From Carboxylicivirga taeanensis (GTDB lineage: Bacteria; Bacteroidota; Bacteroidia; Bacteroidales; Marinilabiliaceae): DNA of 64,000 nt. The stretch spans positions 62,001 to 126,000 of the forward strand of contig NZ_JBPUSJ010000002.1 in NCBI RefSeq assembly GCF_051851475.1, in the 5' to 3' direction. The translations under genes and the position numbers were made by a program. Under the pieces are notes generated by a model. That model had not been told where the DNA came from. It saw only the letters and a program-made list of their open reading frames with translations, and searched no databases. This document shows, in pieces, positions 53,260-62,478 of this stretch. The stretch's first letter is position 1; every line of letters starts with the position of its first letter.

Positions 53260-53267
53260 TATCTTTG
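53260..53267 (+). promoter_or_regulatory. -7 element giving a near-leaderless helicase transcript
   Basis: TATCTTTG ends 4 bp before the ATG at 53272, the same spacing as in front of truC. A usual -33 box is not clear. Confidence 0.5.
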
Positions 53268-53271
53268 CAGC

Positions 53272-54597
53272 ATGCAACAATTACAAAAGGCAAGTAAGGC
53301 GGTTCTGCACCGCCTCAATATTCAGGCGTTAAACCCCATGCAGGAAGCAGCCATAAATGCCATCAGTCAAAGGCAAGATACTGTATTACTTTCACCCACA
53401 GGGTCTGGTAAAACACTGGCCTTTCTGTTGCCGCTGTTGGAGCAGCTGGACCGTAACTCGAACAATGTTCAGGCGCTCATTCTAACACCAGCTCGTGAGT
53501 TGGCCTTACAGGTGGAGCAAGTATTCAGGCAGATGCAAACCGGGTTTAAAGTCAATTGTTGCTATGGAGGCCACGCTATTCGCACCGAAATTAATAACCT
53601 GAAGCATCCACCGGCGGTGCTGATTGGAACACCCGGACGAATTGCCGATCATCTGCGCCGCGACTCATTTAATCCATCCGATATTCGCTTTTTAGTGCTC
53701 GATGAATTTGATAAGGCGCTGGAGTTGGGCTTTCAGAAAGAGATGAAGGAAATTGTGGCGCAACTCAGAGCGGTGAAGCAGCGGGTGCTGACGTCTGCGA
53801 CGCCGATGGACGAAATTCCCCCATTTACTCAACTCCGCAACCCGGTTGAATTGGACTATACGTATGAAAAAAAGCAGCCTGATGGCCTGCAGCTCAAAGC
53901 GGCCCGGGCCGATGAGAAAGATAAACTGGCATTGTTTGTACGCCTCATTGGTCAACTCGGAAATGCGCCTATGCTGGCTTTTGTGAACCACCGTGAGGCG
54001 GCTGATCGAATTAGTAATCATCTAAATGATCAGGGTGTGGCGCACGATGTGTTTCATGGAGGGATGAAACAGGAGGATCGGGAGCGGGCTCTGATTAAAT
54101 TTCGCAATGGCAGTCACCACCTGCTTATTACTACCGATTTGGCGTCGCGAGGCTTGGATATTCCTGAGATTGAATATGTCATTCACTACCATTTGCCGTC
54201 CAAAGAAGAGGCGTTTATTCACCGTAATGGGCGAACGGCCCGGATGCATGCCGATGGAACGGCTTATGTGTTACTATCAGAAGGCGAAGAGCTGCCTGAG
54301 TTTATTCCTGATACAATAAGTTTTGAAGAGGTGATGCCAGAAGCCATATTGCCAGAAGCACCTGATTGGCAAACGGTTTATATTGGAAGTGGCAAAAAGG
54401 ATAAAATTAACAAGGTGGATATTGTCGGCTTATTCCTTAAAAAAGGAAAGCTTCAAAAGGATGACTTGGGCTTGATCGATGTGTTGGACCACAGTGCTTT
54501 CGTAGCCATTCGTCGAACCAAGGTAAAAAAAGTCTTACAGCTCCTGAAACACGAAAAGATAAAAGGCAAGAAGCTGAAGATGGGCGTATCGAAGTAA
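53272..54597 (+). CDS. DEAD-box RNA helicase, DbpA-like
   Basis: A 441-residue helicase. The P-loop is SPTGSGKT, then PARELALQ, GTPGRI, VLDEFDKAL in place of DEAD, TSATP, and in the second domain TTDLASRGLDIPEI and HRNGRTARM. The C-terminal 75 residues (KDKINKVDIVGLFLKKGKL, DLGLIDVLDHSAFVAI) match the RNA-binding domain of DbpA, which binds 23S rRNA during 50S assembly. The DEFD box differs at the third and fourth positions only in Ala to Phe (DEAD to DEFD). Confidence 0.9.
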   Translation: MQQLQKASKAVLHRLNIQALNPMQEAAINAISQRQDTVLLSPTGSGKTLAFLLPLLEQLDRNSNNVQALILTPARELALQVEQVFRQMQTGFKVNCCYGGHAIRTEINNLKHPPAVLIGTPGRIADHLRRDSFNPSDIRFLVLDEFDKALELGFQKEMKEIVAQLRAVKQRVLTSATPMDEIPPFTQLRNPVELDYTYEKKQPDGLQLKAARADEKDKLALFVRLIGQLGNAPMLAFVNHREAADRISNHLNDQGVAHDVFHGGMKQEDRERALIKFRNGSHHLLITTDLASRGLDIPEIEYVIHYHLPSKEEAFIHRNGRTARMHADGTAYVLLSEGEELPEFIPDTISFEEVMPEAILPEAPDWQTVYIGSGKKDKINKVDIVGLFLKKGKLQKDDLGLIDVLDHSAFVAIRRTKVKKVLQLLKHEKIKGKKLKMGVSK

Positions 54598-54604
54598 ATC
54601 GCTT

Positions 54605-55249
54605 TTATGCGATATCGGCGCCCTCGTAGGCAACTGTACCCAGCGACACATCTTGCGCTTTTTGGTACATGGCTTTTGCAACCCTGCTTGCCTCAATAGC
54701 CCGGTATTTGCGAAGGCTTCCAAGCATTAGAGGGTTAAACAATCGCATTAGTTGCTCCGATATTTTTTCGCCGAAGCGAAACTCCCTTCGCTGGCCTAAA
54801 AGTAATGAAGGTCTGAAAATATGAATGGATGGAAGTGTGAGTGCCGAAATATCTGCTTCCATCTGTCCTTTAGTGCGCAGGTAAAAATTGGAGGAGTCCG
54901 GGGTGGCGCCCACAGAACTGATAACAGAGAAAAGCTTGCATTGATGGGTGTTTGCCCATTTGGCCAGTTCAACCAAGTAGGTTCTATCCACTTTGATAAA
55001 TGCTTCTTTACTGCCAGCTGTTTTAATGGTGGTGCCCAGGCAACAGAAAACATCATCAACCTTTATTTTGGTGTGGTAATCGCCAAGAAAGTTAAAGTCA
55101 ATAACGATTTCTTCAAGCTTAGCGTGCTTATCGAGCGATGGGCGTCTAACTAATGCGATGACTTTGCCGTATTGGTCGCTTTGCAAAAGTTGTTGCAAAA
55201 GCGATTGGCCAACTAAACCTGTGGCACCTGCTATCAGAGCTGTTTTCAT
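54605..55249 (-). CDS. NAD(P)-binding Rossmann protein, TIP30/HTATIP2-like
   Basis: A 214-residue protein from the ATG at 55249; the longer frame to 55342 crosses a hairpin and is not coding. ALIAGATGLVGQSLLQQLL is the NAD(P) motif, and DVFCCLGTTIKTAGSKEAFIKVDRTY and LFSVISSVGA follow the order of atypical short-chain dehydrogenases of the TIP30 type. The catalytic YxxxK is degenerate (SNFYLRTKGQME), which keeps Tyr and Lys. The substrate is unknown. Confidence 0.85.
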   Translation of the reverse strand: MKTALIAGATGLVGQSLLQQLLQSDQYGKVIALVRRPSLDKHAKLEEIVIDFNFLGDYHTKIKVDDVFCCLGTTIKTAGSKEAFIKVDRTYLVELAKWANTHQCKLFSVISSVGATPDSSNFYLRTKGQMEADISALTLPSIHIFRPSLLLGQRREFRFGEKISEQLMRLFNPLMLGSLRKYRAIEASRVAKAMYQKAQDVSLGTVAYEGADIA

Positions 55250-55296
55250 CTGTTTGTATATTATAATTATTGGTCGTTTTCTGTTGTAAATTATAA

Positions 55297-55333
55297 ACAG
55301 AGGATGAATTGTTTTTATGCACTCATCCTCTGT
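55297..55333 (-). terminator. Terminator of the S9 peptidase gene
   Basis: ACAGAGGATGA (55297-55307) and TCATCCTCTGT (55323-55333) are a perfect 11 bp inverted repeat. It starts 12 bp after the peptidase stop codon; the T tract on the minus strand is weak. Confidence 0.65.
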
Positions 55334-55344
55334 ATCATTCATAT

Positions 55345-57405
55345 TTAGTAGTTCCAGTCTAAGCCATACTGGTCGCTGATGTCCAGAGGTGGCATCGGGC
55401 CGTTCAATGGCTGCAGGTTTTTAACGTACCAGTCCATCCAGGCTATCTGGCGATACAATACATCTATGCGTCCTACCTGCTTACGGTTGCCATGGCCTTC
55501 GCCGGGATATTGCACCAACCGTACTGCAGGGTGGTTATTCATCTTCATGCGGCGGTACAGCTCCAGGCTTTGTGAAGGATGAATACGTGGATCGGCTGCT
55601 CCTCCATAGATCAGAGTGGCCGTTTTACTTTTGTGGGCATGGTAAATGGGGCTTTGTTTCAGGTTCATTTCCCATTGCTCTTCAAGAGGCTCACCACTGT
55701 GGACATGCAATTCTTCATAGGCAATGTCGGTAGTACCTTTTTTACTGATCACATTGGTGATGCCCACAAATACTGCGGCCGCCTTGATGTAATCAGTATA
55801 GTAGGTGGCAAACCAGGCCGAGGCATAACCGCCGTACGATCCACCTGCCATACCTACACGGTTGCGGTCGGCTCCATAGTTTTCTACCAGATAATCGATA
55901 CCATCTGCCAAGTCATCAAATTCTTTACCAGCAGGATCTTCGAAGCCTTGCATGGCAAAATCGACCCCATAACCGGTGCTGGCGCGGTAGTTAAAGTAGG
56001 CGACCAGGTAGCCTTTTCCGGCCATCACTTGTCCCGGTGTTGAGTAGCCCGTGAGCCAGCCGTTGGAGTGGTGCGACTCAGGACCTCCGTGTACATAGAC
56101 GATTAAGGGGTATTTTTCACCAGCTTTGTAGCCAACTGGTTTCATTAGCAGTCCTTCAATATGCAGACCGTCTCTGGCTTCAAAATTAATGATTTCTTGC
56201 TGCCCAAACTGGGTAGTAGCTAGTTCGGGGTTGATATTGGTTAATGCGTTCAATGCACCTTTGCCATCCCAGGTGTAGATGTTGGACATATCCGTGGGAG
56301 TACTGCCTGTAAACGCAAATGATTTAAAGTTGTTAGAGAAGAGAGGCGTGCTAAACATGATGCCTGATTCTTTACTATCTAACAGCAGCTGACGCTTTTG
56401 ATTCTTCAACGCGATGGTGTACAATTTGGGGTAAACACCTTCGTGTGCCAGGTACACTATTTCTTTACTGTTTTTCCAGTTGGCCCAGCTAATGTGTCCT
56501 TTGTAGTTGTTGGGCGTGAGGTTTGTAATCGAACCATCTTCCAGCACAACTTTATAAATTTGGCTAACGGCATGGTCGTTCAGGTTTAAAGCTCCTGTGT
56601 AGGTCAGGTGCTTGCCATCGGGACTGAAACTGTAGTTGCCCAGCTTGCCAACATTATTCAATACCTGTTTTAGAGCCATTGTTTTCAGGTCGTAAATATG
56701 GATTTTACGAAACATGTACCTTTGATCAATAAGTTTTAAAGCCGTGGCACTGTAAGCCAATTGTTCACCTTGATGATCAAAGTTGAAATCCCACACGTTA
56801 ACACCTTCTGTTAATTGTACCTCCTTAATGGGGTCAAAATTATCATCCAGTTCGATGAGGTGAAGGTTATCATTCTTGATGTTTTCTTCGTAGTAGATGA
56901 AATCGTAACCGCGTTTCTTTAGTTCCTTTTCTTTCTCAGAGGTGGGGCTTGCAGAGGTGTAGGCAAACCCTCGGCCGTTGGGGTGCCACGCAAAAGTACT
57001 GACACCGGCTGGTGCATGACTCACCTGTTTGGCAGCACCTCCGGCAACGGGTTGCACAAAAATCTGATAGCTGCCGTTTGTAAGTTTTTTAAAAGCCAGG
57101 TGTTGGCCATTGGGACTCCAAAGTGGCGCATAGGCTTTTTCTTCCTGTGCAAACAGCGCTTTGCTTTCGCGGGTATCTAAGTTGGCCACCATGTATGTGC
57201 TGTGGGCGCCACCAGGAGCTTCATTAGCTGTTCGGGGTGTGTAAATGGTGTAAATCAACTGCTTGCCATCGGGATGCAGTTGAACGCTCCGGCTTGATTT
57301 TAACTGTAGGAGTTCGCCCGGAGTGAGTACATTTTGGGCCTGTAAGACTGAGCCGGCTAGAAGACAGACGGCCAGAAAAAGGCTGCTTTTTATAAAAGTT
57401 TTCAT
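55345..57405 (-). CDS. S9 family prolyl oligopeptidase-type peptidase, secreted
   Basis: A 686-residue protein with signal peptide (1-23, GSVLQA-QN), a beta-propeller (residues 35-400) with WSPNGQHLAF and FSPDGKHLTY repeats, and an alpha/beta hydrolase domain. The catalytic triad is Ser523 in GGSYGGYAS, Asp605 in GGAADPRIH and His638 in GEGHGN. Such enzymes cut short peptides in the periplasm, often acyl-aminoacyl or dipeptidyl type. A TATCTTTA element upstream resembles a -7 box. The exact specificity is unknown. Confidence 0.93.
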   Translation of the reverse strand: MKTFIKSSLFLAVCLLAGSVLQAQNVLTPGELLQLKSSRSVQLHPDGKQLIYTIYTPRTANEAPGGAHSTYMVANLDTRESKALFAQEEKAYAPLWSPNGQHLAFKKLTNGSYQIFVQPVAGGAAKQVSHAPAGVSTFAWHPNGRGFAYTSASPTSEKEKELKKRGYDFIYYEENIKNDNLHLIELDDNFDPIKEVQLTEGVNVWDFNFDHQGEQLAYSATALKLIDQRYMFRKIHIYDLKTMALKQVLNNVGKLGNYSFSPDGKHLTYTGALNLNDHAVSQIYKVVLEDGSITNLTPNNYKGHISWANWKNSKEIVYLAHEGVYPKLYTIALKNQKRQLLLDSKESGIMFSTPLFSNNFKSFAFTGSTPTDMSNIYTWDGKGALNALTNINPELATTQFGQQEIINFEARDGLHIEGLLMKPVGYKAGEKYPLIVYVHGGPESHHSNGWLTGYSTPGQVMAGKGYLVAYFNYRASTGYGVDFAMQGFEDPAGKEFDDLADGIDYLVENYGADRNRVGMAGGSYGGYASAWFATYYTDYIKAAAVFVGITNVISKKGTTDIAYEELHVHSGEPLEEQWEMNLKQSPIYHAHKSKTATLIYGGAADPRIHPSQSLELYRRMKMNNHPAVRLVQYPGEGHGNRKQVGRIDVLYRQIAWMDWYVKNLQPLNGPMPPLDISDQYGLDWNY

Positions 57406-57524
57406 GTTATGTGTTGATTGAATTTTGATTAAAGATAGAAAGAATGTAAAGTTTTTAATGAGGTTTATGCGAGTTGCAGGCTCTTAGGTGTTAAAAATAA
57501 GTTAGTTTCGTACAAAAAATATTT

Positions 57525-58400
57525 ATGCCTTGGGAAAAGAAATGGTTTCAGTTTAGCATCCTGTTGCTGCTTGCCTTTATTTGGGGGAGTTCATTCATTT
57601 TAATGAAGATTGGACTGAAAAGTTTTGATAGCATGCAAACGGCTTCGTTAAGAATAGGATTTGCCTCCTTATTTTTGTTACCCTATGCATTGAAGCATAT
57701 CCGAAAACTGCGTAAAAAAGATGTATTCCCTCTGTTGATTGCCGGTTTCGTTGGCAGTTTTATTCCGGCCTTTTTATTTACAAAGGCACAAACACGCATC
57801 GACAGTGCCCTGGCAGGTATGCTTAATTCCCTTACTCCCGTTTTTACCATGGTGGTGGGGTTTCTGGTATTTCGTGTAAAGGCCAGGCTTTATCAGGTAA
57901 TTGGTATTACATTGGGAATGTTGGGCGCACTCGGGCTGATTGCTTCAGGTAATGATGTAGCGCTAAGTAACATCAATAGTTACGCCTTTTTTATTGTGCT
58001 GGCAACTGTTTGCTATGCTTTTAATATCAATGTGGTCAAAACCTACTTGACTCATTTGAATGGTGTTCAGATTACTTCTTTATCGTTTTTATTTATTGGC
58101 CCTTGGGCGGTTGCCTATTTTTTCACCACAGATTTTATCAGTGTGCAGCAGAAGGTGGACTGGTCCCTTCATTTGGGAGCGATTGCATTGCTGGGAATAC
58201 TGGGAACTGCCTTAGCCATGTTGATGATGAATACGCTGATACGCTACACGTCTGCAGTATTTGCTTCTTCTGTAACGTACATTATTCCTGTTTTTGCTAT
58301 CGGCTGGGGATTGTTGGATGGAGAAGTGATTACCCTTTTGCACATCTTATTCATGGCGGTGGTGCTGTTGGGCGTATATCTGATTAATCGAAAAAAATAA
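57525..58400 (+). CDS. EamA/DMT-family membrane transporter
   Basis: A 291-residue protein with about ten membrane helices in two EamA repeats (LLLLAFIWGSSFILMKIGLKSF at the start, LLDGEVITLLHILFMAVVLLGVYLINRKK at the end). Likely a small-molecule exporter; substrate unknown. TAGTTTCG about 20 bp upstream is a weak -7 candidate. Its 3' end overlaps the terminator of the convergent aconitase gene. Confidence 0.88.
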   Translation: MPWEKKWFQFSILLLLAFIWGSSFILMKIGLKSFDSMQTASLRIGFASLFLLPYALKHIRKLRKKDVFPLLIAGFVGSFIPAFLFTKAQTRIDSALAGMLNSLTPVFTMVVGFLVFRVKARLYQVIGITLGMLGALGLIASGNDVALSNINSYAFFIVLATVCYAFNINVVKTYLTHLNGVQITSLSFLFIGPWAVAYFFTTDFISVQQKVDWSLHLGAIALLGILGTALAMLMMNTLIRYTSAVFASSVTYIIPVFAIGWGLLDGEVITLLHILFMAVVLLGVYLINRKK

Positions 58401-58425
58401 AGGCCGTCTTATTCAGACAGCCTTT
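58390..58425 (-). terminator. Terminator of the aconitase gene
   Basis: AAAGGCCGTCT (58399-58409) pairs with AGACAGCCTTT (58415-58425); read on the minus strand the one mismatch becomes a G-T pair, and TTTATTTTTTT follows. It overlaps the last bases of the EamA gene. Confidence 0.85.
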
Positions 58426-58446
58426 AATTCTTTAGCGAATTTATTG

Positions 58447-60711
58447 CTAGTTTGTTTGTCTTTTAATCAGGTTTAGTGCCGAACCTGCTTTAAACCAGGC
58501 AATCTGCTGCTCGTTGTAAGAGTGGTTGGTTACAATCACATCTTTTGAACCATCGGCATGAACTACCTCTAGCTGCAATGGTTTTCCAGGTGCAAAGGCA
58601 TCCAAATCCAGGAAGTTAAAGGTATCATCTTCTTGGATTTTGTCATAATCGGCTTCATTGGCAAATGTTAAGCCAAGCATCCCTTGTTTCTTCAGGTTTG
58701 TTTCGTGAATGCGGGCAAAACTTTTAACCAGAACAGCACGAACACCCATGTGACGTGGTTCCATGGCTGCATGCTCACGCGATGAACCTTCGCCATAGTT
58801 ATGATCACCGACCACAATGGTTGGGATGCCCTGTGCTTTATAAGCTCTTTGTGTAGCAGGTACCTCCCCATATTCGCCCGTCAGCTGGCTTTTCACCTTA
58901 TTGGTTTCCTCATTAAAGAAGTTAACCGCACCAATCAGCATGTTGTTGGAAATGTTATCCAGGTGGCCACGGAATTTTAACCATGGGCCAGCCATTGAGA
59001 TGTGGTCAGTCGTACACTTCCCTTTTGCTTTGATTAGAAGTTTGGCACCAGTAATATTTTTGCCATCCCAGGGAGCAAAAGGCGTTAGTAGTTGCAGGCG
59101 TTCACTTTCCGGGTTAACAACCACTTCTACGCCAGAGCCATCGGCTGCAGGGGCCTGATAACCGGCATCTTCCACATCAAACCCTTTAGGAGGCAATTCA
59201 TGACCAGTAGGTTCGTCCAGTTTCACCTCTTCACCGTTTGCGTTTTTCAGGGTGTCTGTTATGGGGTTGAAACCCAAATCACCAGCAATTGCCAAGGCTG
59301 TTACCAGTTCGGGTGATCCTACAAACGCATATGTGTTTGGATTACCATCGGCACGCTTGGCAAAGTTGCGGTTAAATGAGTGTACAATGGTATTTTTTTC
59401 TTGTTTTTCGGCACCTGTGCGCGCCCACATTCCAATACATGGTCCGCATGCATTGGCGTAGACTTCACCACCCATCTGGTTGAAAATATCAATGAGACCG
59501 TCGCGCTCAATGGTGTAACGCACCTGCTCAGAGCCCGGGGTGATTTTGAACTCGCCGGCTGCTTTTAGTTGTTTGTCAGCTGCTTGCTTGGCAATAGAAG
59601 CTGCACGCGAAATGTCTTCATAAGAGGAGTTGGTACACGAACCTATCAGACCTACTTCCACTTTAAGCGGCCAGCCATTTTTCTCCGCTTCTTCTCGCAT
59701 TTGAGAAATAGGTGTGGCTTTATCCGGAGTAAATGGTCCGTTCAGGTGCGGTTCCAAAGTGTTGAGGTCAATCTCAATTACCTGGTCGAAGTATAGTTCA
59801 GGATGGGCATACACCTCGGCGTCGGCAGTTAAATGTTCTTTAACTTCATTGGCCGCAGCGGCCACATCGGCACGGCCTGTTGCTTCCAGGTAACGGGCCA
59901 TGGACGCATCGTAGCCAAAGGTTGAAGTGGTAGCGCCGATTTCGGCTCCCATATTACAAATGGTACCTTTACCGGTGCAGCTCAGTGATTCGGCTCCTTC
60001 GCCAAAATACTCAACGATGCAGCCTGTACCACCTTTCACTGTCAACAGTCCGGCTACTTTCAGGATAATATCTTTAGGAGCAGTCCAGCCATTCAATTTA
60101 CCAGTTAGTTTAACGCCAATCAGTTTAGGAAACTTTAGCTCCCAAGGCATGCCAGCCATTACATCAACGGCATCGGCACCGCCAACCCCAATGGCAATCA
60201 TCCCTAATCCACCGGCATTTACCGTATGCGAGTCGGTACCTATCATCATACCGCCCGGGAACGCATAGTTTTCCAGTACTACCTGGTGAATAATACCCGC
60301 GCCTGGTTTCCAAAAGCCGATACCATATTTGTTAGATACTGAACTCAGAAAGTCGTACACCTCTTTATTGCTTATCTCAGCCACAGCCAAATCCTTGTCG
60401 GCTCCCACCTTTGCTTGTATCAGGTGATCGGCATGCACCGTTGAAGGAACAGCCACCTTAGGTTTGCCGGCCTGCATAAACTGCAATAAGGCCATTTGGG
60501 CTGTTGCATCCTGCATAGCTACGCGGTCAGGATTGAAATTGACATAAGAAGCACCACGTCCGAAGGCCTTTTCAGGCAGCGAATCGGCCAGGTGAGCATA
60601 CAAAATCTTTTCGGTTAAGGTGAGTGGTTTGTCGAGCAGCTGACGTGTTTTTGCCACTTTATCGGGCAGCTCGGCATACACCTTTTTAATCATTTGAATA
60701 TCAAAAGCCAT
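58447..60711 (-). CDS. Aconitate hydratase, mitochondrial type
   Basis: A 754-residue aconitase close in length and motifs to the mitochondrial form. Cluster cysteines are in GLIGSCTNSSYED and ANACGPCIGMW; HADHLIQAKVG, GTDSHTVNAGGLGMI and GDHNYGEGSSREHAAMEPRHMG are substrate-site motifs. It turns citrate into isocitrate in the TCA cycle. There is no citrate synthase or isocitrate dehydrogenase next to it here. AcnA and AcnB of E. coli are less similar in layout. Confidence 0.96.
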   Translation of the reverse strand: MAFDIQMIKKVYAELPDKVAKTRQLLDKPLTLTEKILYAHLADSLPEKAFGRGASYVNFNPDRVAMQDATAQMALLQFMQAGKPKVAVPSTVHADHLIQAKVGADKDLAVAEISNKEVYDFLSSVSNKYGIGFWKPGAGIIHQVVLENYAFPGGMMIGTDSHTVNAGGLGMIAIGVGGADAVDVMAGMPWELKFPKLIGVKLTGKLNGWTAPKDIILKVAGLLTVKGGTGCIVEYFGEGAESLSCTGKGTICNMGAEIGATTSTFGYDASMARYLEATGRADVAAAANEVKEHLTADAEVYAHPELYFDQVIEIDLNTLEPHLNGPFTPDKATPISQMREEAEKNGWPLKVEVGLIGSCTNSSYEDISRAASIAKQAADKQLKAAGEFKITPGSEQVRYTIERDGLIDIFNQMGGEVYANACGPCIGMWARTGAEKQEKNTIVHSFNRNFAKRADGNPNTYAFVGSPELVTALAIAGDLGFNPITDTLKNANGEEVKLDEPTGHELPPKGFDVEDAGYQAPAADGSGVEVVVNPESERLQLLTPFAPWDGKNITGAKLLIKAKGKCTTDHISMAGPWLKFRGHLDNISNNMLIGAVNFFNEETNKVKSQLTGEYGEVPATQRAYKAQGIPTIVVGDHNYGEGSSREHAAMEPRHMGVRAVLVKSFARIHETNLKKQGMLGLTFANEADYDKIQEDDTFNFLDLDAFAPGKPLQLEVVHADGSKDVIVTNHSYNEQQIAWFKAGSALNLIKRQTN

Positions 60712-60903
60712 TTTACTATCGGTTTAGTATAAATAAGTTTGCTATTTCCTTTAGTTTTAGAATGAATAACAAACTTACTAAAAACTGCTAATTTATTATC
60801 ACTGTTAAAACAGTTCAGAACCAAATTGGTTGTTCAAATAAGGGGTATTAGGATTCTTTTATTAACTTGATGCCTCGTTAAAACCAGCAATAATCTAACC
60901 ATT

Positions 60904-62148
60904 ATGAAGTGGACGCTTATCTATGAAAATCTGCGCATTGCCCTTGGCTCAATCCGCACAAACCTGCTACGGACGATACTTACCATCCTCATTATAGGTA
61001 TTGGCCTCACCGCTTTAATTGGGATATTAACAGCTATTTCATCGATTGAAAAAACCATCAGCAATAAATTTACGGGGATGGGAGCTAATTCATTCACCAT
61101 TGAAAACCGGGGGATGAATGTTCAGATAGGTAAGGGTGAATTGCGTAATAAACGCTACGGTTTTATATCTTTTAAAGAGGCCATGCAGTTTAAGGATGAA
61201 TTTGATTTTCCTGCCATTGTTTCTGTATCGCATGAAGCCACAGGTTCGGCAACGGTTAAACACGAATCGGATAAGTCCAATCCAAACGTGGCTGTGATTG
61301 GGGCTGATGAGAATTTTCTGGCGGTGGAAGGGCATACCATTCAGTATGGACGAAATTTTACCAAGCAAGAAATAAGTGACAACCGGCACGTGGCCATATT
61401 GGGTAGCGATTTAGCAAAAAAAGTCTTTCCATATCATCCAAACCCTGTTGATAAGGTGATTATATCAGGCGGTGCCAAATACAAAGTGATTGGGGTCCTC
61501 GAAGAAAAAGGGGCAGGCTTTGGCTCACAGAGTGATAATATTCTGTTATTGCCGGTAACCAATGTGCGCCAGGTGTTTAGCCGGCCCAATATGTCGTACA
61601 AAATGGTAGTTAAAGCCAATGACAGCGGACAGGTTGATGTGGCTATCTCGGAAGCGACAGGCTTGTTTCGGATAATCAGGCGTTTAACGGTTCATGATGA
61701 AGCGAATTTTAATGTTAATAGAAGCGACAACCTGTCGAGGCTCCTCATTGAAAGTACGGGTAGTGTTACATTGGTGGCGTTTATCATTGGGTTGATTACT
61801 TTGATTGGAGCGGCCATTGGCCTCATGAATATTATGCTTGTTGCCGTTGCTGAAAGAACCCGCGAAATTGGAATCCGCAAGGCAATTGGGGCCAATAGTA
61901 AGGCCATTCGAAATCAATTTCTTTTTGAATCCATTATTATCGGTCAGCTGGGAGGGGTAATCGGCATTGTGGTTGGGGTATTGGTTGGCAACCTGATGTC
62001 GATGGTGATGGAATCAGCGTTTATAGTGCCCTGGTTATGGGTTATCGTAGGCTTTGTCGTGTGTTTGGTTGTGGGGGTGTTATCTGGGCTCATCCCAGCA
62101 CTTAAAGCATCCCGGCTCGATCCCATCGAATCGCTGCGCTACGAGTAG
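60904..62148 (+). CDS. ABC transporter permease, MacB/FtsX type
   Basis: A 414-residue protein with one N-terminal helix (residues 20-42, LRTILTILIIGIGLTALIGIL), a MacB_PCD periplasmic domain (45-270) and three C-terminal helices in an FtsX domain. IGLMNIMLVAVAERTREIGIRKAIGA is the family signature. No ABC ATPase gene is adjacent; it could be elsewhere or shared. Likely substrates are lipoproteins or peptides. Confidence 0.92.
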   Translation: MKWTLIYENLRIALGSIRTNLLRTILTILIIGIGLTALIGILTAISSIEKTISNKFTGMGANSFTIENRGMNVQIGKGELRNKRYGFISFKEAMQFKDEFDFPAIVSVSHEATGSATVKHESDKSNPNVAVIGADENFLAVEGHTIQYGRNFTKQEISDNRHVAILGSDLAKKVFPYHPNPVDKVIISGGAKYKVIGVLEEKGAGFGSQSDNILLLPVTNVRQVFSRPNMSYKMVVKANDSGQVDVAISEATGLFRIIRRLTVHDEANFNVNRSDNLSRLLIESTGSVTLVAFIIGLITLIGAAIGLMNIMLVAVAERTREIGIRKAIGANSKAIRNQFLFESIIIGQLGGVIGIVVGVLVGNLMSMVMESAFIVPWLWVIVGFVVCLVVGVLSGLIPALKASRLDPIESLRYE

Positions 62149-62478
62149 GCTGCTTGCGTGTTTTTTAAACTTGTTTTTAGCTGGTTGGTCCTTTTTTTTC
62201 TTCATACAAAGGAAAAAAATAGTAGAGCATCCTAATTTACTATTTGATAGTGAAATAGTGGTGGAATGAGTATTATGTAACAGAGTTTAGAGCGCCCGAC
62301 TGATTAAAAATGTGAGTAGAACTGCAACCTTAGGCCAATTGTGTGCGTAACGGTGTATGTATTCGTACAAAAAATATGAGTACAGGGGAGTTATTTAGTT
62401 TAGGTGGTTTTAAAACGCATTGGTAATAAACACGTGAGAGTTGGACGGTATCTTACATCTCACCTAACATTCACCAAA
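62149..62478. other. Gene-free stretch of 330 bp
   Basis: No coding frame, RNA gene or clear hairpin seen. The stretch is AT-rich and is likely to hold the promoter of the secreted protein that follows; no exact TTTG / TAnnTTTG pair was found. Confidence 0.5.
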
